The notes beneath the pieces are model-generated. The model was not told the origin of the DNA. It ran no database searches and was given only the letters and a program-made list of their open reading frames with translations. Below are positions 35,661 through 49,980 of a stretch of DNA of 64,000 nt, piece after piece. The position numbers were made by a program, and so were the translations under genes. Numbering within the stretch: position 1 is the first letter of the stretch; each line of letters begins with the position of its first letter. The DNA comes from Lineus longissimus (lineage: Eukaryota > Nemertea > Pilidiophora > Heteronemertea > Lineidae), in NCBI RefSeq assembly GCF_910592395.1, contig NC_088309.1, positions 23,126,599 to 23,190,598 on the forward strand. Reading direction: 5' to 3'.

Positions 35661-38600
35661 AGTCGAGTTTTGACACATGTACAATTGATGCCAATACAGC
35701 TGTTAGTGAATTTCATTCAATTTTCTCGAAAAGGCCGATTGGGAGTCGCAAACTCCCATCTTCAATTTCGGTTTTAATGGAAATAATTTTACTAACCGCA
35801 ACCATGTTGATTTCAAAAGGTTTTCGCCTCCGGCACTGTCTTACAATTTGCCATGCCACTTTCTCCAGAGGTTTGGCTGAATCAAATTTCGTCAGATAGA
35901 ATGCAATGTGATCGAGAGGTAATCAGGTATAACGCCCCTGAAATACGTATTAACAGAAATATCTCCAAGAAGATTGTGCTCTCTGAATGATAACTGCGAC
36001 AAGTGATCTCTTTTTGGGAATACAAATGAGCCACATATGTACATGTCGTTTGAAGTACAGTTGTGTGTGAAGGCTTGTGTTCTGGATAGCCCAGTTCAAA
36101 TTTTCTCATCAGCTGTAAATATTCCCATTCGTTGCTTTCCCCAAGTAGCCTTTTTGGACTTTTGGTCAATCATGATCCCTCTACTTAATAATGGCGATGG
36201 CTTTCAATGTCCTTCAAGGAACACGTTCACTTGAACACCGGCCACAAGATCTTCGACGATAAAGAAGTCATCCTGATAGCTTTCATATATCGAAAAGATG
36301 CATATGCAATACGTCCGCATCTAAGTAATGATGAAAGCAACACCAGATTATCTTTTTTCACTGTCACATAAAAAAGACCCCCCTCTTTTTTTCTGCAAAG
36401 ATGGGTAAATATCTTTTTCGCGTCACCTGCGGTCTCCAATCGACCACGGTGCTCGAGGCGACGCGATAATGTCAGCGTTTATGTCGTGGCTCGCCATGTC
36501 CTTTAGACAGCTTGGCGAACAGTTACAAGAAAATTAATTCCGGAAATATAGCCGCGGGAGAGGGTAGAGATGGTGATGAGCTACATCTCAATAAATTACC
36601 AGGAGATATGGGAGAAAGAACAAATAAATTAGACACAGTTCCGGTAGATCCGGAGAAATACTTTTAGTACCTCAATTTGGGCTGGTGCTCGACTGATGAC
36701 GCAAATCAGATTTTTAAAAGGGTCGTTTAAAGATGTGTTGTGTAGTGTATTGGTGATAGTGGTGGACTCCTGGTCGAGACGTTGTGTGTTCAATTTCCTT
36801 CTGCTGCGCACTGCTATGAAGGATCTAAGAGGGTGAAATGATGCTGCTCCCAAAAGGTCCTACCGAAGACTGGCTTGACGAAGCATCTTTAGCAATGGGG
36901 CGTCTATGAAAAGCTCAAGAAGTCTAACATCTTTGCGATAGAGAAAGAAGCAAGTCATGCTAAATAAATGATTAAAGGATAGAAAATGCATTGTCCTAAG
37001 ACTAAGGCAGGGGTGTAGCCCGCCTAAATATCAATTGTTGTCAAGCACATTTCATGAATAAGAGTTATCTCAGTTTCCTCTACCCCTTCACACCAAATAA
37101 AAGAATCACCAAATCGAACTTGGTATCACATCATTATATTTTTGTCTGATTTCTTAGGGACGTGAAATCAATGATAAATGGTTGCATCCCTAGAGAAATT
37201 AGTCTCAGTCGAAAAAAATGAGATCCTGACCTCGAGTTGGTCCGATGTCCTTGGTGCTGACAAGGTCATTGTTTCGGTCATCCGGCCAACTGATGACAGG
37301 GCGATTGCTACCAGTCGAACTCCCTTGAGATTGATCAGTGTCAATCATGGGGAAAGTAAACTAAGATAAAAAATGAATTGACAAGAATGGAGAAGATTTG
37401 TAGATTGAAGATTTTGAAGGGTTGACGTCCTTGGTTGTGACATACAGGTTTTTTGTATTTTAGGATGTTATATTAGTTTTGGCCGATTTACATAACACTC
37501 ATATGTGGCTTCTAAGATTCAGGCTACCGGCGAAATTGTGTGATTTTGACCTTGGTTGTGCACAAATTAGAGGCGCATGGCTGTTCGAATATGGCCCTTT
37601 TTCAAGAAGTGAGTCTGCTATCCGAACGGCACCTTTTGATTCAATCTTAATTGTTGTAAGGAACGTGAAGTTAGATGAAGTTTTTCTCTTCATAAACTTA
37701 CATGTAAAACCCCCGTATATCACGCTTATTTCTCATATGTTTAATTAGTGTGTTACGGAGTTGTTGGCCGTGTCTAAGAAGCCAAGACGCTACTCGAATG
37801 CTAATACAAATACTGGCAGTTTATTCTTATCAAATTATTTTCTCGCTATAAAACACATCTTAGGAATAGCAATTAGTTGTATAATTGACAAGCAACTTTT
37901 GTTACTATGACAACGCTGGTAGATATCCTTTTAGATTGAAACAAAGCGAGTTCCGATTTCCGACAAGGTCTGGGGTAATTTTCCTAACGATCGTGCCGGG
38001 GACCGCGCGGCCAAAGTTTAGCTGTTGGTCATGCCCGAGACTGGGAGCTTAGCCAATGCTTGACCCAAGCTGACCCACACGGAGCACTGGGCTCTGATCA
38101 CAGGTCCAAATGATGATATTCTACAGCAGATGATTAAATAAAAAGCGGCTAGAGCGCTGACGGTGCTAATTCGGCACGGCCGCCGAGGGATCGGAGCAAA
38201 CCAGCTAAAGCGACGCGGCCCCTATTAACCTCACGCTTGGCGGTTGGACTCCGGAAAATGATGGTGCGGTTGGGCTTGAATGATTGGACTATAGGCTGCT
38301 TGCAGCGGCAGTTCAACACGGGTTGCATTGCTTCTCTTGACATACTTGCGAACATTCTGATCGATAATACGTCTTTCTGGTAAATTATCGTGTTTGTTCT
38401 TTTAAACGATTATATTACGTACATATACAGAGAACAGTCCTAAAGTTAAAGTAATTGCACCTGTCCAACAGAAACCAAATAATAAAGCTTGACAAACAGA
38501 CTTTGTCGAACATGGAAAGAAGATTCGATGGAACTGTTTCCTGTTTGGCCGATAGTGGCGCCGGCTCAAAATACGAAGTATGCGAGGGAAGTTAGATTCT

Positions 38601-38699
38601 AATGATCAACAGCAGTGTTCGAGTGAGAAGTAGATGAACAAGTACAAGTACTCAAACTTTAACTCTAGTCTTCACAAATAAACTCTTCGTGATCCCCTT
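35661..38699. other. Non-genic stretch
   Basis: No supported gene. The part 38150-38300 is C+G-rich (GGCACGGCCGCCGAGGG) but shows no coding or promoter pattern that I can name. Confidence 0.45.
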
Positions 38700-39290
38700 C
38701 TCCTTCCCAACAGATCACGTCTCCAAGATCCAAAGCGCAAAGCATTGTAATTAGCCCCGTAGCAAAGTCTTAAACAAATTAATTGGCCGTATTTAGGAAT
38801 CTTCAGGAAACCGCCAGGTATGGGTTTGAATTAAATGAAGGTTCTGGATGACTAGGATGTCATCTTATTACGTTGTCACATCCACGGCACGTCGCGCTGG
38901 AAAAGAAGCGCCGGGGGCACCAGAGCTGGTTTAATCTAATGATGTTGAACCGACACGGTGCGTTCATTTAGACGGGGGAATATCCTACCTCAGCCGCGTA
39001 AGGTCTAGGTAGGTCAGCGTGGAACTTTAATGAAGTTTTCGAGTCTTGCTCCAGGCTCCCAGGTACATCTTAACACCAAATCCTTAGCTATTTTCAGCGT
39101 GCCTTAAAACACTCAATATTTTCCAGCATATTACATTTACCATTGCCTAGAGGAGGGAGGGTTTCATTAATCAGCTGCTGCTGTCATTACCCAAGGCCCA
39201 AATACGTCCACGGATTTCGTGAAAAGACTTCGTTAAAACAGTTCCCCATCTTCCCATGTGCAACCTCTGACCACAATACTATGCCTTCAT
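38700..39290. promoter_or_regulatory. Candidate conserved non-coding block
   Basis: High-complexity, CpG-containing sequence without an open frame. It contains homeodomain-type cores TAATTA (38748) and AATTAATT (38777) and the word ATTAATCAGCTGCTG (39166-39180), which joins a homeodomain core to an E-box. These features are typical of developmental enhancers in gene deserts, but the call needs conservation data. Confidence 0.22.
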
Positions 39291-42200
39291 TAACAGGGGA
39301 TTAATTACTTTTCTTCAACCAGATTCGCATACCGTCGAATCTGTCAGCAACTATTCAAGACACGCGCATCTCACGCCAATCTTTTCAAATGATAATGATT
39401 ATTTTGCTAATGCTTCTTATAGTATTTAGAACTGATGCGTTAACAAAACCGCGGCTATCAATCCGTGCTAACACGCGGGGAGATTTATTTGGAGTGACTA
39501 GTAAGGAGTCACTTGGCATACCGGGCCAGATCCGGCGCACTAAGAGGATCCGAGTAGCACGGGACTCTGACAGACAACAAATAGACTAACCAAGCAGAAG
39601 TGATACTCGGGGTCCAAGTGAAATTAGCAATCAGAATGATCCATCCGATATATCACTTCATTCCAGGGAGAATGTGTCAAGGTTTGACGGAGGGAGTGTC
39701 ACGATTACCCTACGTACCTGAGGAAATATGGCGTTGCCTCCTGAATTTAAACTTGGGTTACGTTACTCGGAAGAAAGGCATCTCAATCCTGCTAAAAAAC
39801 GAAATATTTTAGTAATAGTCCATAGTTTCATGCAATGTTCCAAGTTGACCTCCTGCTTGGCATTACATTTATTTGACATGACATTTTGAAGTGGGTGTTG
39901 TTTTCACAAACCTTAAATTGTCACTGAATGTGGCACAGATCCGTATAATAATGTGTCAAAAGGTACAGCCCTCAAAGTATTTGTGCAATTCCATATTTTG
40001 GTGATGTTATCATTTTTCGTGGCCCACCAAACCTGTAAACTTTACAACCCTCCAGTCAATCAAATAGTCATGTTTGTCTCGAAGAGTTAGCTGGAGCATC
40101 ACTACGCCGCAGGTCAGAGGCGGTTCGCGGTATGTTGCAAACGGAGCCGGTTTGCGGTATGTCGTAAATGTAATTATCACATTCGTCCGATGGTGATTAA
40201 TTTTGGCATGTTCCTTAATCCTTTGGTCTGGGTAAATGATATCAAAAGAATGAATAACACGTTTCCAGTGTTTGTGGCGATGGCATATCAGAATGATGAT
40301 GATTTCGTATAGTAATAGCTTTAATTAAGATTTTTAGAGCTGAGGGATCTTGTGACAGGAGACGCTTAGTTGCCGGCCAGTGAGGCCCTATTTTCGTGAG
40401 CGATGACATGGTTTCTTCGTTACGCAATCAAATCCATAATTGGTTGCCCTGAATATTTCCTCGAGGTCATCTATAGCTATTTCTGCTTAGGTGTATCTAA
40501 TTCAACTCATAGTCAGTGTGCCTTTGCCTACAATTTATTTCAATTCAAATTATAGAATAAAGACAATACAGCGATATTTTCCATGACACATTCTCACCAC
40601 TTCTTAAATGCTACAAAAACATCTTACTAGTTTTCATTAAAGCGATATCGATATGTTTTCCAATTGCAAGATCGTGGTTCTGCCACAATAATCGTAGCAT
40701 TACTTTGCTTAGCAGCATATCGTTCATCAAAGAAAACTACGCAAACCGTTTGTAACAATATTGGAACCGTTTTCTTTACAATTTCCATAATGAAAGAAAG
40801 AAACTGGTTCCTTCAATCAGTAACCTTTTGTTGTAGTATCTGTTTCGGGGCGTCGGCTGCAAATCTTAAAGCAACACTTTCTGTGGACGAAACAATACTA
40901 GTGTTGCTTTTTGTGTTTTACGTAATCTCTGTCGCTCTCAAAGGTGTGATTATCCGCAGAAATCCTCCCTAATCAGTCAGTTTTTCTTCCCCTTTATCTC
41001 TCAGTGATGAGCCCGAGACCGTATCCAGGCGATTAGTAACTGAACAAACACTATCGGGAAACTCCAAGAATCAATTAAGGACTTTGATGTGGGCCCAGTG
41101 TTGACACAGGAACTAGGTAAAAGGATATTTTCTGTTATTTCTCCGCGAATTCCTCCCACTAAATGACGCGTAATTAAACTGATAATGGTTCCTGCTTTAG
41201 AAACATTGTTTTACACCTTTAAATTCTACGCTCTGAGACATTATACAAAGTTGCTGATTTCCAAATTGGCATAGATCGAATTCTTCCCCCAAATCCGCAC
41301 GCCTCCTGTCTTTCGCGGTTTTGTCTTACAAGACGTTGACTGCGCTCAGTAGGTATCATAATTCTTAAAGAATGGCTGTCATCTTTGATTCAAGCTAATA
41401 TAGTCTTTTTGTTGTCAATCATGGGGTATCTTGTCTCGGTTTACCACAAATTATATTAAGTTGAAACAGGACAAAGGCTTAGAGCCTATTAGTGTCGGCG
41501 CCATTTTGATTCTCAGCAATGATAAAGAATTTGTTCTGACATAAATGAACATTTTACACATTGTATCTCCTCATTATGGTCAATGTAGTGCGAAGATTCC
41601 TGCATAGCAAGTGTCGTCATGTCATTTTTCAAAATTTGGATTAACATTGACGTAAACTTATATTAATTCGTATAATCATTACAATTTCATCACGATTTCT
41701 CACCATAAATTGAAATGATTTGATTTGTAAGATACAGGAATATGAATTGAAATTGACATGGTGGTAGTTGTGATACAATATACAATACTGCGGTAGAGAT
41801 TTAATTTCCTTAAATTGTTATTCCTGCGTTCGAAAGATGTTTGAAATGTTCTCTCGTCTGCCAGGGCTTTTCATTTAAACAGGATAAAACGATGGCAGCG
41901 ACCATCATAGGTATCTGGGATGGCACTATCGACATGTCAATTTCATCATCGAAATAATTTGGACCAAAACCAACAATCCGATCGAAATTTTATTTACTGT
42001 TACTGGAAAACCACAATGCAAAGAGCCAAATCCTCATCACTCAAGTCAAACCTTTTCATTCAAGAGCGATTAATAAGAACCTTGTCAAAAAACTATGATC
42101 GATACAGCTTGATAAATGTTCGTAGGTATTGGTCATGTTTTCCCCATTAAATAAGACGAGGAGTACGGTTCAAAATCCAGCTGTGGATATCTGCAAATTA

Positions 42201-42541
42201 CAATAGTCGTCTCGGGTCCCTCAGATCACGAACAGACGAGATCTCAGCAAATTTAGGGAAGGATTATGAATATCATATTCTTCAACTTGTTTGATAATGT
42301 ATCAGCTGATAGGTGGGTAGTTAGTAGATCTGTTGTGGACATTGCTCAACTGGGTTGCGCAAATACTAATGACTGACGTGGGTCGCTTAGATCACGTAAT
42401 TGTGTAATAGATTGCTGATAAAACAAACACCGGTAGATTTCCGACCCATGCAGAAGACCAAGGACACTAAAATACACTGTCACGATGTCTCAGGAAGGTC
42501 TTGTCTTTGTACTTGTTCCATTTCTCATCTTGATCAGTTTG
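39291..42541. other. Non-genic stretch with a short tandem duplication
   Basis: No gene supported. At 40121-40170 a 27-bp unit is present twice (CGGTTCGCGGTATGTTGCAAA and CGGTTTGCGGTATGTCGTAAA). The rest is featureless, A+T-rich DNA. Confidence 0.5.
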
Positions 42542-42565
42542 TTTGCGGTTCTGTGTGACCGCAAA
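42542..42565. repeat. Perfect 8-bp hairpin
   Basis: TTTGCGGT, an 8-nt loop, ACCGCAAA. It has the same GCGGT/ACCGC core as the hairpins at 3630 and 63183. Confidence 0.55.
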
Positions 42566-44660
42566 TGTATTCCATCGCATCATCCCCAGGGGCCATGATC
42601 AGTCGAACATCAACTGACAGTACCAATTACCTTGATAAACATTTGCCACCAAATTCAGTATATTTCCTTGATCCACAGGGGTCCTTTCACCATGAGGGCT
42701 TCTCATTATCACGGCCACGAGGGAGCCGCATTGAACCAAACGGGTCTTCTTGTTTGCCTTTTGCTAATTACCAAGCGCTAATTGTTACATTTTGCCAGAA
42801 AATGTCATTTATCTTGGCGCCATTGTGGTCTGGTGCTAATTGGTAGAATATTTATTTTAGATCCGCTACTCTTCTTGTACAGATGAGACATCTCATGAAT
42901 CAAATCTGATAGAGGGGTTTAGAAAGGATTACCCTCGCGTAGACCGAAGATGACTTGATTTCAGAGTTGCTGACGGCAGTATTTTAGTGTTCATGGGTTT
43001 AACTTCGCACAGAACCCCACAGGTCTGAATGTTTTCTGATTTGTATTTTTTCCGAAAATATCGTCCTAGTTCTCCAGACATACCAGGCCATCGTGGGCGG
43101 AAGGCCCGGGGTCGTATTCTCCAATGTAAGGATCACTCACTTGCGTCAATGAGGTACAAAACTTTATTGGATGGCAAAGCTCTGCTTGTGAGACCGAATT
43201 AAGCAACTTGCTGTTGCTTAAGATGGCGAGAAAAAAAAATCTCTGACATTAAATTCTCCTGAAATCAAAAGAATCCAACATCCGATTTGAATGGGAATTT
43301 GATGCTACCGTTCTTTAAGCCTTCCATTAAGCCCCGAATCACCTTATATGGCTCAATATCAAGACAAAACTACCTTTGACAAATCCGGGCGAAAGGCGTG
43401 TTTAAAAGTCGGGTGTAATATCTCCTTGAGATATAATACTCAGTAAGCAACTATTAAAAGCTCGCATTAGTATCCCTCTCCTTTGTAATAATACTTACAA
43501 GTCAACTTTTAAACCCACACATTATTATACCAAGATCCTTCTCATTTTAACTTCCCGTTGCCGTCGGAAAGAATTACGCGTGAAGGTTCCATGCGTTGAA
43601 ATCCATGATTAAGTGAAGAAATCAAATTAATTTTTAGCCTTTTAAAATCTATCAAAGGGTGACGGTGGCTTAGACTCGCTGGCTGAGAGCCTGAATCGAG
43701 ATAGGCTTACCGGGGCTGAGCTGTTCTGTGGGGGAATGTCGACGAAAGGAATTTACAACTTTATGATGAATGTTCCGTTTTAAGTATGTCATCTATCATC
43801 AACTTGAAGGGTCTTATACCAACCTGATCTGCATTTTTGAGAAACCAAGACGGTTATTTTTAGTTACAATTTTAGTGAGAATCCGTATCACGCAGTAGCA
43901 CGTCCTCAATTCTAAACATTACAATACTTCATGTGCATGTAACGCGTATGCTTGTCTTCTGGATCTGGTTCAGGCATTCTAATGGTCGTCTCTATAAATA
44001 TAGCCAAAATTTGGACGTGATACAGTACGTTTGTCCCTCACTTGTTTAAAATTCTTCCCGAAATTATTTTTTGGTGAAGTGTCCAGTAGAGCACCCTATT
44101 TCACTTCAATAGATCATGTTTCAAATATTTTTCAACAAGTTTTCACAGCAATTTAAAATAGTGTGAGAATGATCTAAAACTGAAGAAAAATCACATTTTT
44201 GTTCTTTTTGGGGCTTTCAAGCCTGTTGATTAAACATGTCCATTTCAATTCAAGCAGCATTTCTCATTCACTCAGAACCACAAATCGAATTTAACTTTTT
44301 ATTTTAAAAACTTTGATAAATTCCCTTTACGAGCGTGATGTAATCTTGAGAAGGCGAGTACGTTATAAATAAGTACATGTAATTACTGCTGCGGCTGTGT
44401 TCCGACAAAGCGGAGATCTGTTTTAAAAGCACACGACACCAAGATAATGGACTAATGGACTCATCAATAAATCCGTAAAAAAGCTTTCCGGTAATGGCGG
44501 CGAACTCCGACAAGAGCCGAGATCGATTGCGACATGCGGGCCATTATTAGGTCGTGGTTGTCGCAAGCCGATGCGTGGAACTGTCGCAAGACGACCTCGG
44601 ATTTGACTTTCAATCGTCTGCGACATTTTAAGGAAAATCACGTGTTTTAATTAATCATTT
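42566..44660. other. Non-genic stretch
   Basis: No supported feature. A C+G-richer piece at 43664-43745 (GTGGCTTAGACTCGCTGGCTGAG) looks faintly tRNA-like but has no B-box or cloverleaf pairing. Confidence 0.45.
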
Positions 44661-44670
44661 TGATTGATTA
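44661..44670. promoter_or_regulatory. PBX/HOX-like composite site
   Basis: TGATTGATTA fits the TGATTNAT form of PBC-HOX heterodimer sites. It lies 6 nt after TTAATTAATCA, giving a 30-nt cluster of homeodomain cores. Confidence 0.25.
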
Positions 44671-47600
44671 TGCGATGTGATGTAATCCACAATATCTCTC
44701 AGGTCATGTATCATGATTGAATATTTGTAAAAAGATGCGTGATTCCCATTTAAATATTGAAAGTGGATCAGGTTTGTGCTTGTGATAGATTTGCAAGATA
44801 AAATGACTTTATTTCAAATTTCAATGTTATTATTCTTCATGATGATGCTACTTAGCTGGTGGCCAATGCTGTATTGTATGTATGAATACAACTAGTACTC
44901 TCAGTCGTATTTTTACTGATTATCACGAAAAACGTGCTGTCCTGTCACAGTTACATGGCTACTATGTATTTTTTTGTCACTACCAGTATGGAATAATCTG
45001 AAAATTAACTTGAATATTCAACACACAATCCGTCGACACCGACTAACAATTGTTGAAGGAATCGAGGCAGAAAAGGGAAGTCCTAAGAAGACGACAGAAT
45101 TGCTCCGCGCCAAAACGGATGCTGATCCTGTTTACACTCTCCGCACAAACGATCACGCTTGATGTTGATTGGCTGGAAAAACCCACTGAAGTGGTAAAAT
45201 AATGAAAAGCCTGTACGCGAAGAAGAATGTTGCGGAATCGCTTCTGGCCGATAAACACCCTCAGTGTCAAATTAAAACATGGAGTATAACTCTGCCAGTC
45301 TTGCCAACGGGCTATATTCACTGATTTTATTTTCTTATCTTTGAGATGATGACTTTTTCTTCTAAATGACAGGGTGTTGAATGAAAGTGGTGAGGTGTTC
45401 GAGGCTATTGCAAGAAATCCGAGACCATAGTTACAATGTTACTAGTGCAATTTACCGGCTAATAACAGGATATAATGATCTTATGGAGAAATAGTTTCAG
45501 AGATGAATTGTTTCAGGTTTCCAACTGCTGGTGTATCGCGTACACTAAAATCTGTCGTTGGTGGTTTGGATATTTAAGGAGAAAACCAATTTTTTTCAGT
45601 CAAAGGTCCTGGGATGCCCTTCTGGCTTGCCTGGAGCCACAAACGACCCCACCTAATTTTTCTTTAGCTTAAACAGCTAGAGAAAACATCGATTTATCTT
45701 TTGAACAATTGGGCCCTGGTCACCTAAATCCCACACCTAAGTTGTCCCTTGTATTCAAAGTAAAATATATAAATACGATAAACAAAGTATGCAGGCTTGA
45801 CTCCAAGAGAATCGGCTCGAACTTTATATATACAAATGTACTATCATATGTGCTTCTGAAGCTGATAAACCTCTCTCTTTCGAGCCTTCCTCCGCCCTAG
45901 ACAATGGGCTTGGAATAATATTGGTCAGGACCAGTAAGGCAGAAAATCGTCGTGTTGAGTCAAATATCAGCACTTTCAGAGAAACAATCAAGCCAACAAG
46001 GAAATGGGTGAAGAAACAACATTGGATAAAAGCGCACTCGAAACAGCTATTATTCCGATACTATTAATCTCTAACAGTCAACTTAGCTAAGTTGGCTACC
46101 TGATTGACTTCACCAAAAGGGCTATTTAGAGCGAAAAAATAAAAGAAAACTTTATTGTCTCTTGAGCAATAATTCTAGAACAAGATGAATTCTTCTGCGT
46201 TTCAAACAAATTCAATGGTACACAAGTCGAGTTACCAGTCATCCAGAAACTTCCGGTTTGGGTGAGAAATTGCTGTCTGAGGTTGAAAAAGTAGTACAAC
46301 CACCGAAGCACGTAATTTTCAGTAAAATGTTTCCGCAAAATCCTGCTCGGGCATGCCCTTGGTTTCACGCAGCAACCAATCACCTTAGAGCTGACCGCGG
46401 GACAAAGGCCCAGGACTGTGCGACCCAGCCGGATACATCAAGACCCCATCAGTATCCATGTTGGCTTCTCCTCCATTGATGAGCGACTAGAGCTTAATGT
46501 ACCGCGATCTAAAACGAGCTGAAGGCAAATTTAAAGATTCATGGGGCAATCTAGTTGAAATGAATTGTAATTTTCCTGTCATTAAATGCAATGGGTTCGT
46601 ATAAAAAGTGGCACACTGTCGGGCGGCTCGTCGATCTTACGTCTGTGAGTTGAAGATTTTTCACTCGGATGACCGCAAGTGTTCAGCGGTTTTGTTGTTG
46701 TTCATAAATGGGAAGAAATTTAATTTTAATTTGACTTTTATGCTTAATGGTTGAGGGGTTTTATAACCGTACATTGGTTGGGGGGTGGTTTATAGTTTAT
46801 CATCAAGTTTCACCCACAGCTATTAGTTTTTATGTGCGATGCACATGTCGATAAGGCACAGAAAGGAGAAAGTACCGATTGATTCATACTAGACAAACAG
46901 CAGAATAAAAACACCAAGGCTAGATTCAGTCGTGTCTTGTAGTCGTGAATAGACGTCGTAGGTGAGGCTTAAAAATTATAGCAGAAAGACGACATACTTT
47001 TTGTCGATTTCATTTGTGGGCGTTTCCTTTCGTATTCTCACTCATTCTCTCACACACCCACAAGCGTGTGTCATGTCTATGTACAATACATTCTTTTGAG
47101 TTACTCCATGCTCACCTTGAAGTGACTAGTGAGGGAATATTAGGATAAAAATCATTTTACAATGATGTTATTTTACGTCTCTCTCAGAAGTAAACAAGCA
47201 AACGTGAAAAATTAGGATACAACAAGCCCATCGTGAAAACTAACATTATAACTTGGAAAATACGACAGCAAATAATGGGGAAAATAAAACTACATCTTGT
47301 AAAAGCAAAGTAAGAAAAGTTGTATGTGAGAAAGTTTAGGTAGATTACGTAGAAAGCGAATTTGTTGCCAACAAGTCTCGTCTGCTAGGTGAAGTGTCTC
47401 TTCATATCGTCTGCTCTCCAAGAGAATATCGAATCATTATTGGGTATTTGTATTCACCTCATCTCATTTGACAACCGGTTATTACTTATAGTACCACGGC
47501 AGCGATGTAAATAGTCAATGATGGTTCATACTTGACAACGAAAACGAGATGAGATGACAGCCAGATGCAATCTTGGTTCAGCAGACGACATTTCGGCTTG

Positions 47601-48537
47601 ATCGTCTGCTCAAGGCTAGTGCCCGGATGACCCACCCTTTCCCCGCGACACACCTGTCAGCAACGATTAAACTAAACCCATCACGCTCCTGTCAACATCC
47701 TTTTATTTATGATGAGGTTTTTCTTCATCATCTGTGGCGAGATTTCATTAAATTTTCAGGATTCACGCAAATCAGAATGACAAGCTTCCTGATCGAACCG
47801 CGAACATCAATAACAACAGCACTCGCTACGCTTCCGGTTTCGACAAAGGTTAAAAGGTACCTCGTCAACTAAGTCCATGGATAATTTCCCTGTCGCTGGA
47901 GTGGGGTAGTTCGTGATCTGGGGGGTTGTGACGTAGGTTTTTACTTCAACCTTTTACCATCAATCAAACCGAACCAATTCCATCGCCAATAACAAAAGCG
48001 TTGGGTTTTTCTACGGAGTAGTCATGGCGCGCTTTGCGCAGACGACAATTTGAGCATGCGCTTGTTCATCAAGTGTCCTATCCACGGCTTCCCCGCTCGC
48101 GGTCCCTCATTAGAAAATGTCGACAACAGTCACTGTCAGAGTGATCCAAACCACCGGAAGGACGAGGGATAATGAAAGCCGCGAGATACTGAACATTCCG
48201 GTGAAATTAGTTATATTGAAAATGATTCCCGAGGCTCGGAACCGTGCCGCGGTCGACCAAAGCCGAGCGAACAATTTTAGTTGTCACTAAAAACCGTGAC
48301 AATTTGACAATTCTCAGAGGTCTGGAGGCGCTATCATGCTCATACGGGCTCGCGGTCTGATAGTGTTTTTTCAACTTTCTCATCATTGAAGGTTTAAGGA
48401 CTTCATCTGCCTCCTTTTTGAATAAATGGGACGGGTTTTGTGTAATCAACAAGCAGCATAATATTGGTGGCATTGTCAACTCGTGATTAATTTTCATGTT
48501 TTTGTCGCAGCCGATTGTACATTGTACTTCACTAAAT
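44671..48537. other. Non-genic stretch with one CpG-rich block
   Basis: No supported gene. The block 48010-48330 is CpG-rich with GCATGCGC (48054, NRF1-like) and several CGCG words, so it could be a promoter or enhancer. Elsewhere nothing stands out. Confidence 0.35.
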
Positions 48538-48562
48538 TGTTTACAAATTGTAAATTGTTTAC
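48538..48562. promoter_or_regulatory. Paired forkhead (FOX) sites
   Basis: TGTTTAC occurs at 48538-48544 and 48556-48562 in the same orientation, each inside AAATTGTTTACAA, 18 bp apart. TGTTTAC is the forkhead core. The extended 13-nt identity also allows a simple 18-bp tandem duplication. Confidence 0.35.
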
Positions 48563-49810
48563 AATTTAACTAGCCTACACAAAAAAAACTCAAGTTCTTA
48601 AAACGGTAAAACGTTTTTGGAAACGATATCAGAAATTCTGTAACACAAATTATCCACAACAAAATTGTATCTTATTATAGGGGGAAATACAAGCCTGAAA
48701 AAAATTAGAAACTGAGTCATTAAACTCGTGTCGAGAACTTGAATATGAATTCCCGTTGTTCTACATTTTTTCGCTTCACTTGAGCGTCTGTTTGATGACT
48801 TTTTGATTTTTTCTGAATTTTTGATGGGCATTCCAATTATTGTGTTTCAAAGGGCCCGAATCCACGATGTCAGTCGGGCTCAACTAGGCGCGGGTCAGAG
48901 TGATGCGACATGAATGACGCATACCACGGCACTGCCAGGGTTCCTCTATGGGAGGTCAACCCATGTCACCCATAACCGATCACTCATCTGAAGAAGCTAA
49001 GCCTGATTAAATTTTTCACGTTAATTAGTCTCCGTAGCATTATCATTGCGGAAGCATTCACTGTATCAATCGTTGGCGCTTTATTATTCAGTGCGTGTCT
49101 GTTATTGACGGGCAATGCGCCGCCATTGGTTGAGATTTTCAGATGAGCAGACGAGATTATCGGCGCACGCACTGTTCAACAAGTCAACGTTTAGTTGCTC
49201 TGAACTTTGTGTCCTAGTGCAAACTTTGACTCTAAGTTCGAAAGGGTGTGTCAGCCACCGTTTTAGCGACGTCATTGAAACACGTGATCTAACTTTTATA
49301 GAGCCAATCAACGACTAAGTTTTTGTTTGATCGAAGAGCTGGTGAGTTTTAACTATAACTGCTCTGCCTCCTCTTGTGTTTCTGCTTTATATTTGAGCGT
49401 GCTGTTGCCAATTGCTTTAAAGATAGTTCGTGAATGTGTGTTTGTTTGTTGAGCATTTGATGGCGATGAATGTGAGAGCTAATACGGCGTACAACGAAGG
49501 AACATTCTGGATTTAGGCAATGTAAAAGTGCGAAATTACTTAGTAGTGAGATACTGTACATGGCTAAGCTCCTTGTATACAATGTACACGCATTGACGAT
49601 ATTTTATTCTATAAAGACTCATTTTGATTAAACCAAGTCGAATATGATGATGTCTTGCCCAAAATTGTTAGCTGCCAAGCCATTCTATAAAACAATTTTA
49701 TAAAGAACACTGAGACGTATTTGGTTGCCTGGTAACCTGTATTAAATACATAAATAAATGTATAGGGGCATATGAATAGTCATGCATTTGGCAAAGGAGC
49801 AAAAAAAGTA
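48563..49810. other. Non-genic stretch
   Basis: No supported feature. Open frames on both strands at 49100-49320 lack splice signals and resemblance to known proteins. Confidence 0.5.
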
Positions 49811-49980
49811 GAGATAGACACCAGTATTGAACACGTATAAACTGGCATTTCAACAGTAGTATATTTGGGAAATGAACATATTGATAGATAGACGAAATGA
49901 ATACATCAGTCTTGAATACATATGTGGACATTTGAAAATAATAAATGAGCAAATAAATACATAGAGTAATATTATATTAC
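49811..49980. repeat. Diverged ~85-bp tandem duplication
   Basis: The copies start near 49811 and 49896. Shared words include GATAGAC, CAGT.TTGAA and GGCATTT/GGACATTT followed by an A+T-rich end. There are several indels. Internal similarity is also visible in the minus-strand translation, where two related hydrophobic segments appear. An older third copy may precede it. Confidence 0.35.

Noticed and set aside
43664-43745. Faintly tRNA-like G+C-rich piece
   Set aside because: No B-box and no acceptor stem pairing.
46600-46608. TATAAAAAG TATA-like box, and TATAAAAG at 58270
   Set aside because: TATA-like words are frequent in A+T-rich DNA, and no initiator or coding start follows at the right distance.
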